Positions 1 to 6,689 of a stretch of 9,564 bases of DNA are shown here, piece by piece. The stretch's first letter is position 1. The number at the start of each line of letters is the position of its first letter. Origin of the DNA: Methanomethylovorans sp. (GTDB lineage Archaea > Halobacteriota > Methanosarcinia > Methanosarcinales > Methanosarcinaceae); NCBI GenBank assembly GCA_020854785.1, contig JAHFZE010000248.1, positions 1-9,564 on the forward strand. The letters run 5' to 3'. Below the pieces are notes generated by a model that saw nothing but the letters and a program-made list of their open reading frames with translations, made no database searches and had not been told where the DNA came from. Made by a program: the position numbers and the translations under genes.

Positions 1-539
1 ACAGCCAATGAAAAATAACTCACGGAAATAGAAGGCTTCTGTACATCCGTAAGCCCAAAAGCTGCAAGGAAGGCGATAGTGAAGAACAGGGATGACAGGA
101 TGAAAAGGTGTTCTATGTTCCCTATGAACCCGGCAACCAGGTATCCCACCATCCAGCCAAGGGAGCCAAAAGAGCTGAATTTACCGATACTTTCCTTTTC
201 ATAATACACGCTAACAATAAGAGCAGCTGGATATACTCCTACACTGAAACCCACCATTGCACGGATCACAGCAAGTGAGGCGGCATTATAGGCAAATACC
301 TGCATAAAGAAAGACACTGCAGAAACTGCAAGACCTGCCAGAATTATAGGCCGCAGACGATTGATATCAGCAGCTTTTCCAAATACGAATGACGAGAAAA
401 AGGAAGCTGCTGCAAAAAAAGCACTGATAAGGCCAACTTCAAAATATGAAGCTCCAAGAGATCTCGCAAAAACAGGCATAAAGATGCCAGACATCATAAG
501 GGAAGAATTTGCCAGAAATTGGATCAGGTTTAATCTCAT
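1..539 (-). CDS. Major facilitator superfamily (MFS) transporter, N-terminal part (cut by window edge)
   Basis: This is the first 179 residues or so of a secondary transporter of the inner membrane; the substrate cannot be told. Reading the minus strand from the ATG at 539 gives an open frame to the window edge. It has about five or six hydrophobic segments and, between the second and third, a loop reading GKAADINRLRP at residues 54-64, which matches the MFS 'motif A' between TM2 and TM3. The start is fixed by an in-frame TGA only two codons upstream of the ATG. There is no strong ribosome binding site, only a weak AGGA about 12 bases upstream. A run of seven A (415-421 on the plus strand) lies inside the gene without breaking the frame. 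It is divergent from the methyltransferase gene at 751. A drug or sugar efflux role is possible but unsupported. Confidence 0.82.
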   Translation of the reverse strand, partial: MRLNLIQFLANSSLMMSGIFMPVFARSLGASYFEVGLISAFFAAASFFSSFVFGKAADINRLRPIILAGLAVSAVSFFMQVFAYNAASLAVIRAMVGFSVGVYPAALIVSVYYEKESIGKFSSFGSLGWMVGYLVAGFIGNIEHLFILSSLFFTIAFLAAFGLTDVQKPSISVSYFSLA

Positions 540-750
540 TGTTCATCGAATCCTGAATATATTTCCAGAATAATATCTAAACTATTTCTATTTATTGAAA
601 GGTGATGACTTTAACATTGTCCGGTAAGGGCTAAATGAGTAGGGATCCAAAGTGGTGTTTAAGATATTATGAAGTATATGGAAATCTAATACGATAGCAG
701 GATCGAACGAAATGACATTGCATCTAAGATACAGAGATGATAAATGAACC
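540..750. promoter_or_regulatory. Divergent intergenic region between MFS gene and methyltransferase gene
   Basis: This 211-base spacer holds the promoters of two divergent genes. On the minus strand an AATAAATAG element near 588-597 sits about 50 bases from the MFS start, a suitable distance for an archaeal TATA box with a short leader. On the plus strand TTTAAGATATTATG (about 659-672) and AAGTATATGG just after it are TATA-like. No long inverted repeat or operator-like palindrome is seen. Assignments are by eye only. Confidence 0.35.
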
Positions 751-1223
751 ATGAAAAATATATTCTTTTATCGAACATACATTGGAAAAATAGGAATTGT
801 TGACAGCAACAATAGCATTACGAACGTATACTTTCATGACGAGAGCTTCCCGGAGGATGCTATATTAAATGAAACAGAACTATTGAAAGAGGCAAACAGA
901 CAATTGCAGAGCTATCTTGCCGGAAAACAAAAAGATTTCATGCTTCCTCTTGCCCCTCAGGGACAGAATTCATGCTGCGCGTCTGGAAAGCTTTAAGCTC
1001 TATTCCTTATGGTGAAAACAGAAATTATGAGGAAATAGCACAGACACTAGGTAATCAAAAAGCTTCAAGGGCTGTTGGGCTTGCAACCAGTCACAATCCT
1101 ATACCTATCTTTATTCCCTGTCATAGGGTTATAGGCAAAAATGGAAAACTTACAGGTTATAGGTTTGGCTTGCACATAAAGGAACATCTTCTGAAGCTGG
1201 AAATGCAGCATGTGGGTCATTAG
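751..1223 (+). pseudogene. ogt: Methylated-DNA--protein cysteine methyltransferase (Ogt/MGMT), broken by one frameshift
   Basis: The intact family takes the alkyl group from O6-alkylguanine in DNA onto its own cysteine in a single-turnover repair reaction. Here the N-terminal part (751-960, ending LPLAPQ) is in one frame and the catalytic part (960-1220) in another. The second part carries SRAVGLATSHNPIPIFIPCHRVIG-like sequence: the NPIP hinge, the PCHR acceptor motif with its cysteine codon at 1119-1121, and GYRFGLHIKEHLLKLE at the end. Adding one G to the GGG at 960-962 joins the halves as APQGTEFMLRVW, exactly the family pattern, giving about 157 residues, a normal length. As written, the first frame stops at 994-996. 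An internal ATG at 972 could start the catalytic half alone. It would keep the acceptor cysteine but lack the N-terminal domain. No slippery heptamer is seen at the junction. Either a young pseudogene or a base missing from the assembly. Confidence 0.85.
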
Positions 1224-1245
1224 ATGTACATAGCAAAATTAGGCC

Positions 1246-1311
1246 TATATAATATAGCAGATAACCTGAAATATATGAATATTTAGAAGAAGCATATCTG
1301 TTCGATGGAGG
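1246..1311 (+). promoter_or_regulatory. Candidate promoter and ribosome binding site of the PPOX-type gene
   Basis: TATATAATATA at 1246-1256 is a good archaeal TATA-like box, which would place transcription start near 1280. A strong GGAGG at 1307-1311 stands seven bases before the ATG at 1319 and fixes that start. The signals look intact although the gene behind them is frameshifted. The TATA call is by eye. Confidence 0.5.
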
Positions 1312-1318
1312 AAATGAT

Positions 1319-1777
1319 ATGCAAAACCGTATGAAGGATCATCAGCTGAACGACGAAAAAACAAAATCTATATTAATAAAGGTGCCTGTAGGCAATATTG
1401 CAACTATAAATGAAAATGGATATCCTTATGTTGTTCCTGTTCATTTCACATATATGAGGACAAGATCTACATTCACGGTTTGCCAATGGGACAGAAGATC
1501 AGTAATATCTTGTCAAATGAAAAAATATGCTTCCAGGTCTATGAAATGAAAGGTCTTATTCTTGATGATTCACCATGTGGGATAAATACAGAGTATGAAA
1601 GCATCGTTATTACCGAACAGCAACCATCATTGAAGATCATGATCTGAAGAAAACTGTCTTAAATGAGATCGTAAATAATACACTCCTCATTTAAATGGGG
1701 CAAAGTTGTCCTATAATGTGGTAAACGCCACAGGTGTCATTGAGGTCACTATCAAAGAGCTTACAGGCAAATATTAA
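1319..1777 (+). pseudogene. PPOX/NimA-type flavin-binding protein, broken by three frameshifts
   Basis: Family members (pyridoxamine 5'-phosphate oxidase-like, including NimA nitroimidazole-resistance proteins) are split-barrel proteins of about 150-165 residues that bind FMN or a related flavin. The first frame gives VPVGNIATINENGYPYVVPVHFTYM, then breaks near 1456. The next (1456-1614) gives DKIYIHGLPMGQKISNI and later LILDDSPCGINTEYESIVIT. A third (about 1617-1676) gives IIEDHDLKKTVLNEIVN. The last (1679-1774) gives YTPHLNGAKLSYNVVNATG and ends at TAA 1775-1777. Each break is explained by one missing base: GG to G near 1456, GG to G at 1615, AAA to AA near 1677. Repaired, the protein has about 154 residues with all the usual blocks in order. 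As written only a 76-residue N-terminal fragment could be made. It lies 95 bases after the broken methyltransferase gene on the same strand. Confidence 0.82.
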
Positions 1778-1951
1778 AAATAACGCCAATGGCTGTGAAT
1801 TGCCAAAGATGATAAGAAAAAAATTATTATAGATCATAAAAATTTCATATCTGAGCCAGTTAAGAATAGATGGTCCATGTAGCATTCTTCTAGAATCTTG
1901 AGGAAAATAAAAAATCAAAACTGTTCAATTGGCTCAATTATCATGACATGA
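1778..1951. other. Noncoding spacer between convergent broken PPOX-type gene and lemA
   Basis: I see no convincing gene on either strand in these 174 bases. An open frame on the minus strand that spans into the PPOX-type gene is its antisense shadow. A run of seven A at 1817-1823 would be read as a U-tract by transcripts coming from lemA, a possible archaeal terminator, but it is about 130 bases past the lemA stop and has no other support. Confidence 0.4.
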
Positions 1952-2518
1952 CTAAAAATTTACCCTTGGAGCGATCCTTTCCTCTTCCGCAGTCTCTAAC
2001 AATTCCTTCTTTTCAAAATTGAACATGCCTGCAATTATATTGTTCGGTATCTGCTGGATGGAAATGTTGTATTTCATAACCGTATCGTTGTAGAACTGCC
2101 TGCTATAGGCGATCTTATCTTCGGTCTGAGAGAGTTCCTGCTGCAATTGCTTAAAATTTTCATTGGCCTTAAGTTCAGGATAAGCCTCTGCAACAGCAAA
2201 TAAGGATTTCAATGCATTGGTAAGCATGTTAGACGCCTGTGCAGCCTCGCCGACAGTTGATGCTGACATCCATGCAGACCTGGCCTTTGTGACCTCCTCA
2301 AAGACAGCCTCCTCATGCTTTGCATAACCTTTCACAGTTTCCACTATATTGGGGATCAGATCGAACCTGCGCTTAAGCTGGACGTCTACCTGTGCCCATG
2401 CGTTCTCCACTCTGTTGCGTAAAGCTATTAGTTTGTTATAAATAGAAAAGACAAACAGCGCAATAAGCAACGCTATAACAAGAACTACACCTAGTATCCA
2501 CAATACATCTAGTATCAT
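1952..2518 (-). CDS. lemA: LemA family membrane-anchored protein
   Basis: LemA proteins are small, widely conserved, membrane-anchored, helical proteins of unknown biochemical role. The 188 residues begin with one hydrophobic segment (about 5-27), followed by [20 protein letters not shown] and [20 protein letters not shown], the hallmark LemA blocks. Later come a long helical stretch with [18 protein letters not shown], and YNDTVMKYN near the end, also typical. The length is normal for the family. The start is well set: GGAGG at 2526-2530 lies seven bases before the ATG. The gene follows the DUF2207 gene after 21 bases on the same strand, so the two are probably co-transcribed. Pairing of lemA with a DUF2207 gene is common in bacteria and archaea and suggests a joint envelope function, which remains undefined. 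The sequence gives no hint of a substrate. Confidence 0.95.
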   Translation of the reverse strand: MILDVLWILGVVLVIALLIALFVFSIYNKLIALRNRVENAWAQVDVQLKRRFDLIPNIVETVKGYAKHEEAVFEEVTKARSAWMSASTVGEAAQASNMLTNALKSLFAVAEAYPELKANENFKQLQQELSQTEDKIAYSRQFYNDTVMKYNISIQQIPNNIIAGMFNFEKKELLETAEEERIAPRVNF

Positions 2519-2539
2519 CTTTTTTCCTCCGTTCTTAAT

Positions 2540-4324
2540 TCATCTGGCACCACCGCCACCGCCACCGAAACCGCCACCTGATCCACCTACTCCGCGACTT
2601 CCTCCAGAAGAGGACTTGGGCGCTGACCTCTGGTAAGCATGGCTGAAATCTGAAGCATAGCCTGTAACATAGACCCTGTTATGGAAATGGCTTGTCCTGA
2701 AATCATCTTTTGGAACTATTACAGACATGTTCTTGAGTGCCTCTTCGGCCACACCCAGTGCCATGGCATATACTATATAATGGTCCCAGATCTTCACCGA
2801 CCCAGGAGGATGTTCCTTCAGATCAGAGAAATCCGTGAGATATCTCTTGAAGTTCTTCCAGCGATCTATGAAAAGCTTACCTTCTGGGGTCCATCTGCCC
2901 AGAAAGGTCCTGTATCTGGCATTGAGGACAAGCACAATAGGTGAAATGACTGCAATGATTATTGGCATAAAACCCAATTTTTCAATTATAGGATAAGCAG
3001 ATGAGTCTCCAAGCAAGGGAACTGCGAAAAGACTAAGGAGAGCCACAAGGAAAAGCACACCAGCGAAATAGTCCATTTTTTTGGCCCCTTGTTCAATGAA
3101 GAGTCTTTCAAGGTCTATATGGCCCTTCACCTTTTTATTCCAGGAATTTATGAAATTATAGAACGATGTGCCTTTTTTGAGTCTTGAATGTAACTCTTTC
3201 CAATGCAGCTGACGTCCATCAGAATGGCTTATGATCAGTTCCAGAACATCCTTTTCAAAGTCCAGAAGTCCCGGAGAAGCTCCCCTCTCCTGACCGGTTA
3301 TGTGCAGCACAATATCCTTTGGATTGCTGTCGTCTATACTAAGGTAATTCCGATGTATAAGGTCCATTACAGTTGCAGCGAAACCATCTATCGTGGGAAC
3401 GCCGACTTCGCCTTTCATCATAGCGTTGACCACAGCCGGACTGGAATCGTATGGCAGTTCACGTTCATATATACCCTCGTATGCTATGTCAGGTTCCCTT
3501 CCGTATTTGGAGTAGAGATAGAATGGAGCCAAAAGAAGAGATAATGCCAGAAGCACATATACTATGAAAACCACATACAGAGCCTTCTGCTTCAGTGCGT
3601 ACTGAGATTCTATAAGGAATATTTGGAACTTAGCATTCTGCTCATACATAGCCACATATCTTGAGTCCGGTGATGAAAGCCTGGGAAAGATGGCCCGTAT
3701 CTCATACCAGCTATTGGAAGGGATATCATCGGCCTGGACTGTGATCGTATTACCGGTTTTAGTTGCAATTTTGGTATAGTCGTTAGGATGTATCCAATAG
3801 GTTATTTCAGAGCCTTTAGCAGGAACGATGGTAACGGTTGCTGAAAGGTTCTTAACAGGTTTTTCCCATTCATCTCCCCAGAATTTGTAGTGTAGCTCTG
3901 AAACATCATTGTACACCTTAAGGCCTCCATAGTAATCATAGGAAGTGATAAAGGTGATCTGCTCAGGCGTTGGAGACGGTAGCTTGCCTACCAGTTCATA
4001 GCCTCCATAAATGTCGGTCACATAAAAGTCACACGAACCTCCTTCACAATAGCCCTGTATGTTCTCTATGGAGCCTTCCGGTGGAGGATAAACCTGCCTG
4101 TATACCTCATAAAATGTGCCATCAAAGCGATATGTGAGGAATTCCTGCACATGTACTATTCCCTCGGGAGATACTGTGACATTCACAACTGCACTTTCAA
4201 GAGAATAATCCCTGGCAGATGCAATCGGTAAAAACAATAATAAAATAAGAGCAACTGTAAAAACAAAAGTTATAGTTCTTGAACAGTCACTTCTGCATGT
4301 GGAGAATATGTACACGAAACACAC
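2540..4324 (-). CDS. DUF2207 family membrane protein with glycine-rich C-terminal tail
   Basis: A 594-residue envelope protein of unknown function (DUF2207, often annotated 'predicted membrane protein'). The layout is: hydrophobic signal or anchor (about 19-37, ending IASA), an extracytoplasmic beta-rich domain (about 38-245) with paired cysteines at 93 and 98, one membrane segment (249-271), a soluble domain (about 272-417), two membrane segments (419-438 and 450-468), then the conserved block with TPEGKLFIDRWKNFKRYL and HYIVYAMALGVAEEAL, and a Gly/Ser tail (573-593). This order and the GGGGGG end are typical of the family. The start is uncertain: the frame opens with GTG at 4324, and a second GTG at 4315 has AGGGTG about eight bases before it. 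No in-frame ATG exists before residue 226. It is the first gene of a probable two-gene operon with lemA. Function and ligand are unknown. Confidence 0.88.
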   Translation of the reverse strand: MCFVYIFSTCRSDCSRTITFVFTVALILLLFLPIASARDYSLESAVVNVTVSPEGIVHVQEFLTYRFDGTFYEVYRQVYPPPEGSIENIQGYCEGGSCDFYVTDIYGGYELVGKLPSPTPEQITFITSYDYYGGLKVYNDVSELHYKFWGDEWEKPVKNLSATVTIVPAKGSEITYWIHPNDYTKIATKTGNTITVQADDIPSNSWYEIRAIFPRLSSPDSRYVAMYEQNAKFQIFLIESQYALKQKALYVVFIVYVLLALSLLLAPFYLYSKYGREPDIAYEGIYERELPYDSSPAVVNAMMKGEVGVPTIDGFAATVMDLIHRNYLSIDDSNPKDIVLHITGQERGASPGLLDFEKDVLELIISHSDGRQLHWKELHSRLKKGTSFYNFINSWNKKVKGHIDLERLFIEQGAKKMDYFAGVLFLVALLSLFAVPLLGDSSAYPIIEKLGFMPIIIAVISPIVLVLNARYRTFLGRWTPEGKLFIDRWKNFKRYLTDFSDLKEHPPGSVKIWDHYIVYAMALGVAEEALKNMSVIVPKDDFRTSHFHNRVYVTGYASDFSHAYQRSAPKSSSGGSRGVGGSGGGFGGGGGGAR

Positions 4325-4358
4325 ACCCTATTTAAAAAAAGAGGGTGTTGGTATATAC
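4315..4358 (-). promoter_or_regulatory. Candidate promoter and inverted repeat ahead of the DUF2207 gene
   Basis: On the minus strand TATATA at 4352-4357 is a TATA-like box; a start 25 bases on would fall near 4330 and give a very short leader before GTG 4324 or 4315. TTTAAATA next to the start codon is a second TATA-like element, but it would put transcription start inside the gene. A 7-base inverted repeat ACACCCT (4323-4329) and AGGGTGT (4342-4348) with a 12-base spacer overlaps the region and could be an operator. All by eye. Confidence 0.35.
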
Positions 4359-4768
4359 AGTTATCGTTATTGAATGCATTTATTTTGAAACAATACTCAG
4401 CACCTTACAATTAATGCTTTTCATTTTGGGCAAGCAGTATCATGTAGATGATAATCTCGATGTCTGGACCCATAAATGCATGTTTATGTTCTTCTCAGGT
4501 ATGAATTTTATGTTCCTGTGTGTACACTGAAGAAATAACACGATTCATTGTATGATAAAAACCCTATCTAACCTTCCATTTAGTAAAAAAGTTTGTATAA
4601 TTCTTTATATCGATAGAGCTAATGCTTATCATGCAAATATTTTCTATCATATAGAACATTTGATCTCGTAAACTTGTACGATCCAAAGGAAATTGTTGAT
4701 AATTAGCAAATACTAATAAGAACTAAACTCAAGACTCTTGCACGATCTAAAAAACATAAAGGAGGAAC
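4325..4768. other. 444-base divergent spacer between DUF2207 and SMR genes
   Basis: No protein family is recognisable on either strand. A 61-codon plus-strand frame starting at GTG 4345 is hydrophobic only because the DNA is T-rich, and I do not accept it. The spacer holds the DUF2207 promoter on its left and candidate SMR promoters on its right: CTTTATATC at about 4603-4611, or the A/T-rich AAATACTAATAA near 4708-4719, which suits a short leader better. Two weak direct repeats are present: TAATGCTTNTCAT (4412-4424 and 4620-4632) and CTTGNACGATC (4673-4683 and 4737-4747). No hairpin typical of a riboswitch was noticed. Confidence 0.5.
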
Positions 4769-5092
4769 ATGAGCTATCTATACCTTGCAGCTGCCATACT
4801 GTTCGAGATATGCGGGACTACGTGTATGAAACTGTCCGAAGGGTTTACAAGAACATTACCATCAATATTGATATTTGTGTTCTATGGTATCAGTTTTGTG
4901 TCATTTACCATCGCCCTGAAAAAGATAGATGTAAGTGTTGCCTATGCTATATGGGCTGGCCTTGGGGTGGCGATGATCTCAATTATAGGATCAGTGGGTT
5001 TCCATGAACCAATGCCCCTTGTAAAAATAGTATCTCTATTACTGGTTATAGTAGGAGTTGTAGGACTGCATTTAAGCAGCTATCTACAATGA
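4769..5092 (+). CDS. Small multidrug resistance (SMR) family exporter, EmrE/QacE-like
   Basis: SMR proteins are four-helix membrane proteins that work as dimers and exchange protons for cationic or hydrophobic compounds such as quaternary ammonium. The 107 residues match the family length. The essential membrane-embedded glutamate is E13 (EmrE E14) in LFEICGTTCMKLSEGF. Y59 and W62 in AYAIWAGLG correspond to EmrE Y60 and W63. The GTTCMKLSEGFTR block and the AYAIW motif point to the EmrE/Qac branch rather than the guanidinium exporter (Gdx/SugE) branch, which normally has WAVGLKYT-like sequence there. The start is set by GGAGG at 4761-4765, though the three-base spacing to the ATG is unusually short. 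It stands alone and converges on znuB, 19 bases away. The real substrate is unknown; osmolyte or polyamine export is possible. Confidence 0.93.
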   Translation: MSYLYLAAAILFEICGTTCMKLSEGFTRTLPSILIFVFYGISFVSFTIALKKIDVSVAYAIWAGLGVAMISIIGSVGFHEPMPLVKIVSLLLVIVGVVGLHLSSYLQ

Positions 5093-5111
5093 TCGTCTTA
5101 TTTAAAATCCT

Positions 5112-5927
5112 TTAGGCGTGTACCTTCTTTGTAAGTCCATCGTATATGAAATGGATGATATATACTCCTGCCATCACCAGGATGATCGTTGCACCTGAAG
5201 GGATATCCAGAAGGTAGGATAGGGAAAGTCCCATTATACTGAAGAAGGCTCCGAAGAAGATGGATAGGTACATCATATTGCGCAGGTTATGTGTATAATG
5301 TGCGCTCAGTGTGGCAGGCATTGTAAGCAGGGCTATGATAAGGATTATTCCTACTACTTTTATGAGTAATACAATAGTAAGGGCTATGAGGCATAAAAGG
5401 AGTAGATACATACGTTCTACAGCAACTCCGATGACAGATGCGAATTCCTCATCGAAGCACATTGCCATGAACTCTTTATAGAAAGCATATACGATAACCA
5501 CTATGAGAGCATCGAGGGCAAGCATCACATGAAGGTCGGATGTTGAAACAGTAAGTATGTTGCCGAAAAGATATGTCATAAGATCAGGTGCATAGCCAGG
5601 TGTCAGATTGATAAAAATGATGCCTATAGCCATTCCCAGTGACCATAGTATGCCAGTAGCAGTATCTTCGGACATCTTTGAACGTTTGCTCACAAGTCCC
5701 ATCACCAGGGCAGAAAAGAGGCTGAAAGGTATGAGACCGTAAAGGGGATTGATGCCAAGGAAATATCCAAGACCAACTCCACCGAAAGAAGCATGGGAGA
5801 TCCCTCCGCTAATGGACACGATCTTCTTGACAACAACATAGACGCCTATTATGCCACAGGCTATGCTTGCAAGGATCGCAGTGAGTAAGGCATTTCTCAT
5901 AAAATCATACTGAAGGATCTCTATCAT
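5112..5927 (-). CDS. znuB: Zinc/manganese ABC transporter, permease (ZnuB-like, ABC-3 family)
   Basis: The membrane channel of a metal-uptake ABC transporter; it takes the ion from the lipoprotein ZnuA and moves it inward using ATP hydrolysed by ZnuC. The 271 residues are almost all hydrophobic and form about eight or nine helices. Conserved ABC-3 blocks are visible: VSISGGISHASFGGVGLG (37-54), TYLFGNILTVSTSDL, FDEEFASVIGV (the cytoplasmic loop that contacts the ATPase), and KVVGIILIIALLTMPA. The length is normal for ZnuB, MntB and related permeases. The ATG at 5927 follows GAGGT (5936-5940), which overlaps the znuC stop codon, so translation is probably coupled. It is the last gene of the cluster. 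Zinc is favoured over manganese because of the histidine-rich loop of the neighbouring binding protein, but the permease alone does not decide the metal. Confidence 0.93.
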   Translation of the reverse strand: MIEILQYDFMRNALLTAILASIACGIIGVYVVVKKIVSISGGISHASFGGVGLGYFLGINPLYGLIPFSLFSALVMGLVSKRSKMSEDTATGILWSLGMAIGIIFINLTPGYAPDLMTYLFGNILTVSTSDLHVMLALDALIVVIVYAFYKEFMAMCFDEEFASVIGVAVERMYLLLLCLIALTIVLLIKVVGIILIIALLTMPATLSAHYTHNLRNMMYLSIFFGAFFSIMGLSLSYLLDIPSGATIILVMAGVYIIHFIYDGLTKKVHA

Positions 5928-5939
5928 GTTTTTACTACC

Positions 5940-6689
5940 TCAATGTAATTTAAGCACTCTGTGTGGCATCCCGTGTGCAAGCATTTCTACAGGACACCCG
6001 TAAGAGGCATCAAGATCCTCCGGACTTAGCTCCTTGGAATTGTGATAGTGTAACTTTCTGTTAAGACATGCCACCTTGTCCACGTAGACAGAAATAGCAC
6101 TGATATCGTGAGAAACCATAATAATGGATATGTGTTGTTTAAGTTCCCTTAAAAGTTCGTAGAACTCTTTCTGCATGACAAAGTCCACTCCTGTTGCGGG
6201 CTCATCAAGTATCAGGAGTTTGGGGTCAGTGACAAGTGACCTGGCTATAAAAACCCTCTGACGCTGTCCGCCGGAAAGCTCACTGATCTGTCGGTCCTTG
6301 TATTCCAACATCTTTACCTTCTTAAGAGCTTCCTGTGCAGCATCATGGTCTTTTTTGCCGTATCTCCTTAAAGATCCGACCGTGTTCATCCGTCCCATAA
6401 GGACTACTTCCCAGACACTTATAGGAAAATTTAGATTGAAGGAGGCATATTGGGGTACATACCCCACATGTTTGCGCGTCTTCACAGGATTATCACCCAG
6501 AAGCTTCACGATCCCTCTGTCAGGGGTTATGAGGCCCAGGATAACCTTAAGAAGCGTACTTTTTCCTCCTCCATTGGGACCAATGATGCCCAGGAAATCC
6601 TTGTCCTGTATTATGAGGTCAACTGCCTCCAGTACTGTGACGTCACCATAACTTACCCATATATCCTGAAGCTCTACGACCTCTGTCAT
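5940..6689 (-). CDS. znuC: Zinc/manganese ABC transporter, ATP-binding protein (ZnuC-like)
   Basis: The cytoplasmic ATPase that powers metal import through the ZnuB-like permease. The 249 residues contain every working motif in order: Walker A GPNGGGKST (37-45), Q-loop glutamine in YVPQ (80), signature LSGGQ (138-142), Walker B LLILDE (158-163) followed by the D-loop, and the switch histidine in VSHD (194). NLNFPISVWEVVLMGR after the Q-loop is characteristic of the metal-type (ABC-3) ATPases. A short tail with CPVEMLAHGMPHRVLKLH follows the nucleotide-binding domain; its Cys and His residues are notable, but nothing shows they bind metal. Its ATG directly abuts the znuA stop codon with no spacer, and 12 bases separate its stop from the znuB start, so the three genes are tightly coupled. 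The enzyme looks complete and active. Confidence 0.95.
   Translation of the reverse strand: MTEVVELQDIWVSYGDVTVLEAVDLIIQDKDFLGIIGPNGGGKSTLLKVILGLITPDRGIVKLLGDNPVKTRKHVGYVPQYASFNLNFPISVWEVVLMGRMNTVGSLRRYGKKDHDAAQEALKKVKMLEYKDRQISELSGGQRQRVFIARSLVTDPKLLILDEPATGVDFVMQKEFYELLRELKQHISIIMVSHDISAISVYVDKVACLNRKLHYHNSKELSPEDLDASYGCPVEMLAHGMPHRVLKLH

Noticed and set aside
361..573. A 70-codon plus-strand frame starting at TTG
   Set aside because: It is antisense to the MFS gene, whose minus-strand translation has membrane segments and motif A.
955..996. Programmed frameshifting in the methyltransferase gene
   Set aside because: No X-XXY-YYZ slippery heptamer, no evident downstream pseudoknot, and no tradition of frameshifting in this family. 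A lost G is simpler, and the neighbouring gene shows the same kind of lesion.
1691..1918. A 75-codon minus-strand frame
   Set aside because: Half of it is antisense to the recognisable C-terminal end of the PPOX-type gene, and its translation shows no family features.
4345..4530. A 61-codon plus-strand frame starting at GTG with hydrophobic residues
   Set aside because: It lies in T-rich spacer DNA, matches no family I recognise and has only a weak AGAGG next to the start. Hydrophobicity follows from base composition.
5093..5111. Terminator between the convergent SMR and znuB genes
   Set aside because: Only 19 bases with no hairpin and only three-T runs; nothing specific can be supported.
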